From the NCBI GenBank assembly GCA_002474325.1, contig DKNL01000222.1, positions 1-6,460 on the forward strand: DNA of 6,460 nt. Direction: 5' to 3'. The translations under genes were made by a program, and so were the position numbers. Shown piece by piece: positions 1-6,460 of the stretch. The DNA comes from Opitutales bacterium UBA7389. GTDB lineage: Bacteria; Verrucomicrobiota; Verrucomicrobiia; Opitutales; Opitutaceae. The notes beneath the pieces were generated by a model that searched no databases, was not told the DNA's origin, and saw only the letters and a program-made list of their open reading frames with translations. Every line of letters begins with the position of its first letter. The stretch's first letter is position 1.

Positions 1-31
1 AACTTTCCGAGTGGACGGAAGCCTGAGGATC

Positions 32-2851
32 TTAACCAGCTACCGCTTCCTGTTCGCGCACGACGGCATCAGAAATAACTTCTTGGAGTGACTGCAAACG
101 GTCGTCAGTAGTTTCACTTTTGGGATCGGCTGGTTCGATATAGAGTGTATCGATAGCGATGTCCTTTTCTGTATTGATTCGGGCGAATTTGATGTCGAAG
201 CCATGTTCGAAGACCCTTTTGGCAATCGAGTATAGAAGCCCCAATGTGTCGGGAGCTTGAACTTCTAGGATCGTCCGGTCGAGTGCTTCGTCCACATAAG
301 CTCGCACCTGCGGCTGAAATGACTCGAGAAGAGGATTATTCGATTCAGCGAAGAGATTTTGGGAGGATTTGTGGATAATGTTGTGCAATACCGGATACAA
401 ATCGGACCCGGCTATCAGAGCGTCCTTGACGCACTCCTCGAAAATCATGGTGGCATCGCCGACCGTCCTCGACTTATCGTCGCTAGCCTTCACGTAAAAT
501 GTATCTATTGCTATATTGTCATTCCTTGAGGTGGCTCGAGCAGTCAGTATACTATATCCAGCCACATTGAGGGAACCTGCCAGTTTGTGGAAAAGCCCAG
601 CCCGATCCCAGGTGACAACGTTTACGGCGATTAGGCTGCGGTTGATGTCCTCTTTCCAATCGATGATGGGTGTGAGCGATTCGGCGGAATCGGTCTGGGC
701 GAGTTCGCGAAAGAGTTGATTGATCATCTTGATATGAAGAACGATGTCGTCGCGAGAATTGTGTATGAAATAGCGATCCGGCAGCTTTTCGAAATGGGCG
801 GATATTTCTTCTTTGGCGATTCCGATTATGCCGGTCTCTAAGAAGGAAGCCAGTAACGATTTCTGCTTTCTCTCATACCGATCCTCGATCCTGCCGTCGG
901 CCTTTATTTCTGTCATGGTGCGAGAGAAGAGTGTCGCGTGTAGGGTTTCCTTGTACTGGTTCCATAATCCTTTGGCGGTCCCGCGAGCATCGCAAAATGT
1001 ATGGATAAACAAAAGACGGAGTTTTTCAGCCGATTCGGTTTGGTCGGCAAAAACGTGAGCAGTATCAGGATCGTCGATATCATACTTTTGCCAGAAGCGA
1101 GCCATTTCTAAATGGTTCTTTATGATATAAAGTACGAGTTCACGATTTTCTTCTGATACCTGCATTCGTTCGAGAATTGGCTCAGCCATTTCCAGCCCAA
1201 TATGGGCATGGCCTTTGATTGATTGTCCCTTGCCAATATCGTGCAGGAAAAGAATCAGGTAGATTAGATTGGGCAACCGCAGCTCGTGTACCTCGTTTCG
1301 GTACCTTTCGTAGATGGGGTCCGAGCTGGAAAAAATATTGTCGAGCTCGAGGATGGTATTCAACGTATGTTCGTCTGCGGTGTACCGATGGTAATACTCA
1401 TGTTGAACGAGGCAAGTAAGCCGGTCCCATTCCGGAACGAACTTCCCGATGATCCCGTGGCTGTGCATTAGCTTGAGGGTGGGGTATACGTCGCCGCTCT
1501 CCTGCAGAATCGTTCGGAAACTTAAATTGGCATCCGAGGATTCGCGAACACTATCGTCAATGAGTCCTGCGGATTCGCGAATCAAGGAGCTCAAATCAAG
1601 GTCCAATGCTAGCTTGTGCTGTTGAGTATGCCTAAAGACGCGTATCAAGCGATTGGGGTCTTCTTTGAATACGTTCTCGTCAATGTAGCCAATTTCCCTT
1701 CCTCGAATGACAAATCCATCGATTTTCCGAACGCGCTCCGTCCGGCGAGCTAGGAGCAGGCTCTTTATTGACTTTAGGGGATTGAGCCCAGCCCCTGGCT
1801 GGGAAATGATAGATAGTCGGCTCTCTACTGTTTTGGAGATACGGTTTATATTCTCGGCGTGCCGGTAATAGTCTCTCATGAATTTCTCGACTCGAGTCAG
1901 GAGATTGCGGTCCTGGTATCCGAGCCGATAGGCCACTTTTGGTTGCATTTCGAGTGAGAGAAGATCGGTGGGACGGGTGTTCCGAAAGTGAAGTTCGTTT
2001 CGCGTGCTAATCAAGAAGTCGTAGGCTTCTTTGAATTCGGACAATTCGTTCTTGCGGAGGTAGTTTTGCTTACTGAGGCCATCGACATCGCTGACGTTCA
2101 GTCGCACTCGAGCCATCCATAAGGTGTTGTGGTAGTCCCGGAGCCCACCTACGCCATTCTTGATGTCGGGCTCTTGCATGAAGACGGTGGCTCCGTACCG
2201 ATTGCGTCGGTCGTACTGGTCCCGTAGACGTTGCTGAATATACCCTTTAGGATCCTCGTTGCGGTAGAAGAGATTGTAGGAGTTTTCAAAGCCTTCGTAG
2301 AGGGAGTGGGAGCCGTACACTAGGCGCGACTCGAGTAGAGCCGTTTTCGTTTGGATGTCCTTGCGGGCTTCGGTGAAAGCGTCATCAACGGTTCGAGTGG
2401 AGTGTCCGACTTTCAGTCCCGTATCCCACAATATATAGAGGATATTCCTAACTAGATGTTCTTGGGCAATCTCCAGTGACTTCGGGTTCGTATTAGATGG
2501 ATACAAGAACATCAAATCAACATCGCTCAATGGACAAAGCTCGGATCTTCCGTATCCGCCAATGGCTACTAGCGAGATGGCGACGGTGTTGCCATTGGCC
2601 GCCTGTCTGTAGGAGACGAATGCTGCCTCGCTTAGGGTCTTGACTAGGCAATCTACGATGGCGGAGAGGCCCGAAGCGACTTCCAAACCGGATGCGCCAT
2701 CGCGATGCTGCTCTTTCACCCATTTCCTCTCGGTCTTGTAGAATTCCAGACAGCCGGAAAGCTGGTCTTTGCCCGGAGTATCCAAGTCGAAACGCAATCC
2801 CTTTTCAGCTCGGGATTGAATGCGTTTGGCTAGATTTCGGGCGCTTGCCAT
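32..2851 (-). CDS. glnD: Bifunctional [protein-PII] uridylyltransferase / uridylyl-removing enzyme GlnD
   Basis: The product is 939 residues, slightly longer than the roughly 890 of E. coli GlnD, and complete. All expected domains are visible in order. The nucleotidyltransferase domain has GGYGRSEL at residues 98-105 and SDVD at 109-112, the metal-binding acidic pair. The GlnD-specific region has NGVGGLRD at 232-239. The HD hydrolase domain has EH at 494-495, HD at 537-538, GHAHIG at 547-552, NH at 579-580 and D621. Two C-terminal ACT domains lie at about 739-820 and 859-935, each with an (A)IDT(F/L)Y strand. By family knowledge, the enzyme attaches UMP to PII when glutamine is low and removes it when glutamine is high; the ACT domains bind glutamine. 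It acts in the cytoplasm. No key residue looks lost, so both activities are predicted. No glnB or amtB is in the window. The start is the first ATG of the frame; no Shine-Dalgarno site precedes it. The gene follows the DciA-like gene by 112 bases on the same strand. Confidence 0.97.
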   Translation of the reverse strand: MASARNLAKRIQSRAEKGLRFDLDTPGKDQLSGCLEFYKTERKWVKEQHRDGASGLEVASGLSAIVDCLVKTLSEAAFVSYRQAANGNTVAISLVAIGGYGRSELCPLSDVDLMFLYPSNTNPKSLEIAQEHLVRNILYILWDTGLKVGHSTRTVDDAFTEARKDIQTKTALLESRLVYGSHSLYEGFENSYNLFYRNEDPKGYIQQRLRDQYDRRNRYGATVFMQEPDIKNGVGGLRDYHNTLWMARVRLNVSDVDGLSKQNYLRKNELSEFKEAYDFLISTRNELHFRNTRPTDLLSLEMQPKVAYRLGYQDRNLLTRVEKFMRDYYRHAENINRISKTVESRLSIISQPGAGLNPLKSIKSLLLARRTERVRKIDGFVIRGREIGYIDENVFKEDPNRLIRVFRHTQQHKLALDLDLSSLIRESAGLIDDSVRESSDANLSFRTILQESGDVYPTLKLMHSHGIIGKFVPEWDRLTCLVQHEYYHRYTADEHTLNTILELDNIFSSSDPIYERYRNEVHELRLPNLIYLILFLHDIGKGQSIKGHAHIGLEMAEPILERMQVSEENRELVLYIIKNHLEMARFWQKYDIDDPDTAHVFADQTESAEKLRLLFIHTFCDARGTAKGLWNQYKETLHATLFSRTMTEIKADGRIEDRYERKQKSLLASFLETGIIGIAKEEISAHFEKLPDRYFIHNSRDDIVLHIKMINQLFRELAQTDSAESLTPIIDWKEDINRSLIAVNVVTWDRAGLFHKLAGSLNVAGYSILTARATSRNDNIAIDTFYVKASDDKSRTVGDATMIFEECVKDALIAGSDLYPVLHNIIHKSSQNLFAESNNPLLESFQPQVRAYVDEALDRTILEVQAPDTLGLLYSIAKRVFEHGFDIKFARINTEKDIAIDTLYIEPADPKSETTDDRLQSLQEVISDAVVREQEAVAG

Positions 2852-2856
2852 GGATC

Positions 2857-2929
2857 GATTCGGGTTTGCTTGCTGGTTGCGAGTCAGAATACAAGGGCCT
2901 TCCAGGTCAATGATCTCTTTACCCGAATC
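2857..2929. repeat. 9-base inverted repeat in the gap upstream of glnD
   Basis: GATTCGGGT at 2857-2865 is the exact reverse complement of ACCCGAATC at 2921-2929, with 55 bases between the arms. Both arms lie in the 112-base gap between the DciA-like gene and glnD, and the left arm ends only about five bases upstream of the glnD start codon. In the transcript the arms could pair and hide the glnD start region, or in DNA they could be two separated operator half-sites. There is no T-tract that would make it a terminator. A match this good has a low but not negligible chance of arising at random in so short a gap. Confidence 0.35.
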
Positions 2930-2963
2930 CCACCAATAGGATTAGTCGATTTGTCTCAAGTAG

Positions 2964-3344
2964 TTAGCCTGAACGAAAGACTATTCGCCGGATCTGGTTC
3001 CCGTTTTCGATGCAGGCAAGGTTACGGAGAATAATGGCCTGGTTGAATTGCAACTCCTGGCGTATTATGGGATTTGATACGGCTATGAAAAGAACGCTAT
3101 TGTTCTCAATTCGAATGGGATTGCAATGGATGGAATTGGCTGGGCCGACGATTTGTATCCACTTTTCTCGAATCTGATCCTCGAGAGACTCCACCCCTAT
3201 TTTGTATTTGCGGAGAATCTTGTCGAAAACTACATCCAAATTCACGGTTTCCCGAACAATGGGACTGAAGTCCTCTGGAACGCCTCTCAGATTAGCTATG
3301 AGATTTTCCGCCTGGCGGGAAAACTGGTACGGCTTGTCTGCCAT
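2964..3344 (-). CDS. DUF721 / DciA-like protein, probable DnaB helicase-associated replication factor
   Basis: This is a small protein of 126 residues. It matches the DUF721 pattern: an N-terminal helical stretch with LIANLRGVPEDF (15-26), a KYKIG turn (46-50), then the family core. The core holds W62..IVG (65-67), H73, a proline-led strand NPIRIENNSVLFIAVSN (75-91), RQEL (95-98), and a final RRIVFRSG strand (119-126). In bacteria that lack DnaC or DnaI, DUF721 proteins (DciA) bind the replicative helicase DnaB and are needed for normal initiation of replication; many DUF721 members remain uncharacterised. That role here comes from the family. There is no nucleotidyl-binding motif or membrane segment. 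The ATG at 3344 gives the usual N-terminus; the bases just upstream (ATACGAACTC) contain no Shine-Dalgarno site. The gene sits 86 bases after the enoyl reductase and 112 bases before glnD, all on the minus strand, so co-transcription is possible. Confidence 0.83.
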   Translation of the reverse strand: MADKPYQFSRQAENLIANLRGVPEDFSPIVRETVNLDVVFDKILRKYKIGVESLEDQIREKWIQIVGPANSIHCNPIRIENNSVLFIAVSNPIIRQELQFNQAIILRNLACIENGNQIRRIVFRSG

Positions 3345-3430
3345 GAGTTCGTATTTCTAGGAAGCGAGTTGCTATCTGTCCAGTGGATAAGGCTAGTGGA
3401 GATCGAGTCCCGAAACCGATCGGGTGTTAG

Positions 3431-4435
3431 CTATTGTCCATAGTCATTAAATAGCACTTTTCCCGGTTTGCCTGGCTGAATGGACTGCACCAAGGCGTCT
3501 CTCCAATCGTCGAGGGCGTAGCTGCCGCAAACTGGGATAGAAATCGAATGATCACGCATGGATTCGGCGATGGTCTGGTGCATTTCCTCAATTTCCGACG
3601 CCGAGGCCTTCCGGTACCATTGGCTCACCCAGAAACCATATAGACGAAGATCGTTGAATATGAGGTATCGAGTAGGGAATGGAGCCGGCTCGCGATCCAT
3701 GCCCCCGTAGGTTACCAGGGCGGATTGATCAGCGAGGCACTTGCAGATTGTCAGAGCACTGCTGCCTCCGACTGCGTTCAATCCCAGATACACTTTGTTT
3801 GGGCCTATGGTCTCTTTCAAGATTTTCGCAGCGTCGCGGTTGTCTTCAAGGACGAGATCCGCGCCGATCTCCCGGAGTGAGGATTTGCACTCCAGGTTAC
3901 GAACTAAGTTCGCCGTTTTGATGCCTTGGGTAGCCGCGAACTGGATCACTAAGCGCCCAACCGCCGATGTGGCGGCGTTTTGGATAATCCAATCACCGGA
4001 ACGCAGATCGGCGAAATCATTGAGCATTCGCCAAGCAGTGGCTGGATTGATCCAAAACATGGCGGCTTGTTCATTATTGAGGGAGACTGGAGCTGGTTGG
4101 ATACGCGACTGTGAGAGATTGGCGAAGGTTTGCCACGATCCTGGGTCGCCAGAAAAAATTACCCGCGATCCGATTTGGAATCTCTCCGCATCTGCCCCAC
4201 AGGAAACGACTTCTCCAACGCCTTCGAGCCCTCCGGTTGCCGGAAGGGTAGCCAAGGTTCCGTAGCTACCGCTGATGCGACCCAAGTCGGCAGGATTGAT
4301 GGGAGTGGCTAAGATGCGAACTGTGACCTCGTCGTTTTCCGGTGGGGCCAAGGGGATAGTTTCCAACTTCAGAGTTTCCATTGGATCGCCAAATTCGCTG
4401 TAGCGAAGGGCTTTGGTAGTGTTAGGAATATTCAT
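3431..4435 (-). CDS. MECR/ETR-type trans-2-enoyl-thioester reductase (zinc-free MDR family)
   Basis: The product is 334 residues of the medium-chain dehydrogenase/reductase fold. An N-terminal GroES-like domain carries NPADLGRISGSYG (47-59), with Y58 at the place of the catalytic tyrosine of mitochondrial enoyl reductases, then LPATGGLEGVG (64-74). The Rossmann domain carries INPATAWRML (129-138), the nucleotide loop NAATSAVG (153-160), LVR (177-179), NAVGG (220-224), VTYGGM (241-246) and GFWVSQW (267-273). These agree closely with remembered human MECR segments (NASNSGVG, TYGGM, GFWLSQW), so this branch fits better than generic quinone oxidoreductase. No zinc ligands are seen. Predicted reaction: NADPH-dependent reduction of trans-2-enoyl-CoA or -ACP, the last step of fatty-acid elongation; the real substrate is unknown. 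The frame stays open upstream to an ATG at 4684, but I chose 4435 because the family homology begins at MNIPNTTKALRY and the longer form would overlap the divergent GNAT gene. Confidence 0.88.
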   Translation of the reverse strand: MNIPNTTKALRYSEFGDPMETLKLETIPLAPPENDEVTVRILATPINPADLGRISGSYGTLATLPATGGLEGVGEVVSCGADAERFQIGSRVIFSGDPGSWQTFANLSQSRIQPAPVSLNNEQAAMFWINPATAWRMLNDFADLRSGDWIIQNAATSAVGRLVIQFAATQGIKTANLVRNLECKSSLREIGADLVLEDNRDAAKILKETIGPNKVYLGLNAVGGSSALTICKCLADQSALVTYGGMDREPAPFPTRYLIFNDLRLYGFWVSQWYRKASASEIEEMHQTIAESMRDHSISIPVCGSYALDDWRDALVQSIQPGKPGKVLFNDYGQ

Positions 4436-4442
4436 AAAGCTA

Positions 4443-4483
4443 GGAGAATTGGGCTGGATAGGATTTCCGCGGAGATAATTGGG
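4443..4483. repeat. Imperfect direct repeat in the divergent intergenic gap
   Basis: GGAGAATTGGG at 4443-4453 recurs as GGAGATAATTGGG at 4471-4483, identical except for a two-base insertion; the shared AATTGGG cores are exactly 30 bases apart, close to three helical turns. The pair lies just upstream of the predicted reductase start and 120 bases or more from the GNAT start, so it could be a regulator site or part of the reductase leader. An 8-base palindrome TCCGCGGA (4466-4473) overlaps the start of the second copy. Function is inferred only from position and spacing; chance is possible. Confidence 0.4.
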
Positions 4484-4603
4484 AAACTTTGAGACATCTG
4501 GCCTGGGGAGAGTAAGTTGATTGGTTTGCTTTTCGATGCTTGGGTCTGCAATCGTCTCGAGTATTCTTTTGCCTTCAAGGTGTTTTCGCAAAAATTGTTG
4601 GTC

Positions 4604-5140
4604 ATGCGGGTATACGTTCGTGAACCGAGAAATACGGATGCGGAGGCTTTTGTTGCCAAGGCTTGCGATAGTATAGCTATGCATCGCTCTTGGGTATCCC
4701 CGCCAACTTCGATCGAAGGCTTTCAGGACTACTTGGAACGTTTACGAGAACCTAGGTATGAAGGCTATTTCATATGCCGCAAGACTGACGCGGAGATTGT
4801 CGGGGTCGTGAATTTGAGCGAGATAATCCGGGGAGGTATGAACAGCGCTTTCGTAGGATACTGGGCTTTTAATGGCTTCCAAGGTCACGGCTATCTGACC
4901 GAGGGACTAGCGTTGGTCTTAGACGATGTTTTCGACAGGTTGCGCTTGCATCGATTGGAAGTGAATATCCAGCCCGCCAATACATATTCTATCGCTTTGG
5001 CTAAGCGAATGGGTTTGCGGAAAGAAGGTATCTCAAAAGCGTATCTGAATATTGGGGGCGAATGGTGCGATCATGAGCGTTGGGCCATCTTAGATAAAGA
5101 GTGGGAGGAGAGAGGTGGATCGCGATTCGTTGTGAAGTAA
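4604..5140 (+). CDS. GNAT-family N-acetyltransferase, RimJ/RimL type
   Basis: The product is 178 residues, the usual length for this family. Visible features: an N-terminal VYVREPRNTDAEAF segment (3-16), HRSWVSPP (27-34), the central strand EIVGVVNLSEI (64-74), the strand GYWAF (85-89), the acetyl-CoA pyrophosphate loop QGHGYLTEG (93-101), HRLEVNIQPAN (116-126) and SIALAKRMGLRKEGISKAYL (129-148), and a closing GEWCDHERWAIL (152-163). By family, it transfers an acetyl group from acetyl-CoA to an amine; RimJ and RimL act on ribosomal protein N-termini, but many relatives have other substrates (antibiotics, small amines), so the substrate cannot be named. It is cytoplasmic, with no signal peptide. 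The frame is open 29 codons further up to an ATG at 4517; I preferred 4604 because family homology starts at MRVYVRE and the extra residues look unlike the family. It is transcribed divergently from the reductase and is followed after 82 bases by the M3 peptidase gene. Confidence 0.9.
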   Translation: MRVYVREPRNTDAEAFVAKACDSIAMHRSWVSPPTSIEGFQDYLERLREPRYEGYFICRKTDAEIVGVVNLSEIIRGGMNSAFVGYWAFNGFQGHGYLTEGLALVLDDVFDRLRLHRLEVNIQPANTYSIALAKRMGLRKEGISKAYLNIGGEWCDHERWAILDKEWEERGGSRFVVK

Positions 5141-5222
5141 AGGTTAATCAGGTTAGCGGGCGATCACCATGTTTCAAAAACGGCATTGCCGATCGGAGAA
5201 AGATTATATTGGTAGTCTCTTA

Positions 5223-6460
5223 ATGGGAAATAAAAATGGATTTCTTAGTTCCAAATTACTGGTCGATTGGCAGCGACTTACGCCGGATTGCGTTGAGGGT
5301 GACATCGAAACGGCATTGGAAGAGGCTAAGGCGGAGATCGAGGCGATTTGTCAGGTGGATGCGTTGGACGCGGACTTCGAGAATACTTTTCTAGCCCTTG
5401 AGAAGGCAGGTGAGACTCTTTCGAGAGCGTGGGGGAGAGTGGAACACCTTACGTCGGTGAATGATTCCAAATCGCTGCGGGAAGCCTACAATCAAATGCT
5501 TCCCAAAGTGACGGAATTCAACAGTGGCATTCCTTTGCATTCCCGATTGTGGCAAGCTCTGAAGAATTTTGCAGGTAAGGCGGCGGTAGCTGACTTGCAG
5601 GGCATTGAAAAGCGGCTTTTCGAGGAAACAGTGGCCGATTTCGAGCAGGCGGGAGCGAATCTGGATGAAATTAGCAAGCGGCGACTTGAGGAGATAAATA
5701 AAGAGCTAGCTCTGAAAACCCAAAAATATTCGGAGAACGTATTGGATGCCACGAATGCTTTCGAACTGATTATCGAAGACGAATCTCGTCTTGCCGGTTT
5801 ACCCGAATCCGCACGTGCCGGAGCTCGGCAAAGTGCCCTCTCTAAGAAACTAGGGTCCGACGAGAAACCGATTTGGCGTTTTACGCTTCATGCCCCGTCA
5901 ATAATGCCGGTTTTGAAATTCGCCGAAGACGAGGGTCTGCGTCGAAAGCTCTTTGAAGCCTCTTCCAAGGTTGGGGCTGAGGATCCCTACGATAATACCG
6001 AGTTGATCCGAGAGATCTTAAAGCTTAGGACGGAGAAAGCTGAAATACTGGGAAAGGCTAACTTTGCTGACAACGCGTTGCAGCGTCGAATGGCCAAGTC
6101 GGGCCGGGCGGCCCTAGACTTCGTTGAGGATTTGCATCGCAAAACAAAGGAAGCTTTTGACCGAGAAATCGGCGAACTTGAAAGCTTCGTAGCTGAGGAG
6201 ACTCGCCAGGAGCCCGAGCGTATGGACCCTTGGAGCGTTACTTATTGGGCGGAAAAACTACGGCAGCGAAAATACGATTTCGACGAAGAAGCGCTGCGCC
6301 CCTACTTCCCGATTGATCGGGTCTTAGAGGGCATGTTCCAGATTGCTGAGCGGCTCTTTTCCATTGATATTAGGGAGCACTATGGAGCGAGTGTTTGGCA
6401 TGAGGATGTAGAAGTTTACGATTTGTTCGACGCCTCTGGAGAATTATTGGGCTACTTCTA
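5223..6460 (+). CDS. M3-family metallopeptidase, oligopeptidase A-like (3' end outside the window)
   Basis: An uninterrupted frame of 412 codons plus two bases runs to the right edge with no stop, so this is the N-terminal part of a protein normally near 680-700 residues. Family signs: DWQRLTPDCVEGDIETAL (15-32), typical of the M3 start; a helical, charged N-terminal domain to about residue 330; WRFTLHAPSIMPVL (218-231); ILGKANFADNAL (275-286); DPWSVTYWAEKLR (335-347), FDEEALRPYFP (353-363), then VEVYDLFDASGELLGYF (396-412). The zinc-binding HExxH motif lies in the missing C-terminal part, so catalytic integrity cannot be checked. By family it is a cytoplasmic zinc endopeptidase that cleaves short peptides, such as signal peptide fragments. 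An in-frame ATG also exists at 5169, adding 18 residues; I chose 5223 because homology starts there. Neither start has a good Shine-Dalgarno site; GGAG at 5195-5198 is about 25 bases from 5223. A TATATT at 5205-5210 could be a -10 element, without a clear -35. Confidence 0.93.
   Translation, partial: MGNKNGFLSSKLLVDWQRLTPDCVEGDIETALEEAKAEIEAICQVDALDADFENTFLALEKAGETLSRAWGRVEHLTSVNDSKSLREAYNQMLPKVTEFNSGIPLHSRLWQALKNFAGKAAVADLQGIEKRLFEETVADFEQAGANLDEISKRRLEEINKELALKTQKYSENVLDATNAFELIIEDESRLAGLPESARAGARQSALSKKLGSDEKPIWRFTLHAPSIMPVLKFAEDEGLRRKLFEASSKVGAEDPYDNTELIREILKLRTEKAEILGKANFADNALQRRMAKSGRAALDFVEDLHRKTKEAFDREIGELESFVAEETRQEPERMDPWSVTYWAEKLRQRKYDFDEEALRPYFPIDRVLEGMFQIAERLFSIDIREHYGASVWHEDVEVYDLFDASGELLGYF

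Noticed and set aside
1..31. Possible terminator hairpin after glnD (TTCCG at 5-9 pairing with CGGAA at 16-20)
   Set aside because: The stem has only five base pairs and the sequence that would hold a T-tract lies beyond the window edge, so it cannot be judged.
3409..3424. Hairpin CCCGA / TCGGG between the reductase and the DciA-like gene
   Set aside because: A five-pair stem with no T-tract on the minus strand; not a credible terminator.
3741..4265. Plus-strand open frame of 174 codons
   Set aside because: It is antisense to the well-conserved enoyl reductase and its residue composition is unlike a real protein.
4540..4567. Possible promoter TTGGGT (4540-4545) and TATTCT (4562-4567) for the GNAT gene
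   Set aside because: Spacing is acceptable at 16 bases, but both boxes match the consensus poorly, so it was not annotated.
4707..4718. Perfect 12-base palindrome CTTCGATCGAAG
   Set aside because: It lies inside the GNAT coding sequence, and one or two palindromes of this length are expected by chance in a window of this size.
5178..5318. AAACGGCATTG repeated at 5178-5188 and 5308-5318
   Set aside because: The copies fall in unrelated reading contexts, one in the gap and one inside the M3 gene; best explained by chance.
5492..5752. Minus-strand open frame of 86 codons
   Set aside because: It lies wholly antisense to the conserved M3 peptidase frame and has no recognisable domain.
2918..5810. 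13-base match TTTACCCGAATCC at 2918-2930 and 5798-5810
   Set aside because: The second copy is ordinary coding sequence in the M3 gene, and about one shared 13-mer is expected by chance across both strands.

Overview
This window reads as ordinary chromosomal housekeeping DNA from a bacterium. Five protein-coding genes fill almost all of it, with short gaps of 82 to 168 bases between them. I see no insertion sequence, CRISPR array, tRNA, rRNA, integrase or phage gene. Base composition looks balanced (about half G+C) and even along the window. CGA and TCG codons look common, and so does the tetranucleotide TCGA. The protein set and sequence style (a DUF721/DciA protein beside a full-length GlnD, a mitochondrial-type enoyl reductase, no clear Shine-Dalgarno sites) would fit a Verrucomicrobiota lineage such as Opitutae. 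That placement is my inference and is not proven by the sequence.

Layout: the left two thirds are read on the minus strand. In transcription order they are an enoyl-thioester reductase of the MECR/ETR type (4435 to 3431), a DciA-like DUF721 protein (3344 to 2964) and the PII uridylyltransferase/uridylyl-removing enzyme GlnD (2851 to 32). The right third is read on the plus strand: a RimJ/RimL-type GNAT acetyltransferase (4604 to 5140), then the N-terminal part of an M3-family oligopeptidase A-like metallopeptidase that starts at 5223 and runs off the right edge. A 168-base divergent gap (4436 to 4603) separates the two groups and should hold the promoters for both directions.

How the genes relate: they do not form one obvious pathway. 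GlnD senses nitrogen status through glutamine and PII. The DciA-like protein probably helps load or operate the replicative helicase DnaB. The reductase fits the last step of fatty-acid elongation. The GNAT protein acetylates an unknown amine or protein N-terminus, and the M3 enzyme degrades short peptides in the cytoplasm. The same-strand order and short gaps allow, but do not prove, two transcription units.

I found no convincing previously undescribed system. What merits a second look is small: the absence of Shine-Dalgarno sequences before all five genes, an imperfect direct repeat in the divergent gap, a 9-base inverted repeat upstream of glnD, the eukaryote-organelle-like enoyl reductase, and start-site ambiguity at the divergent pair and at the M3 gene.
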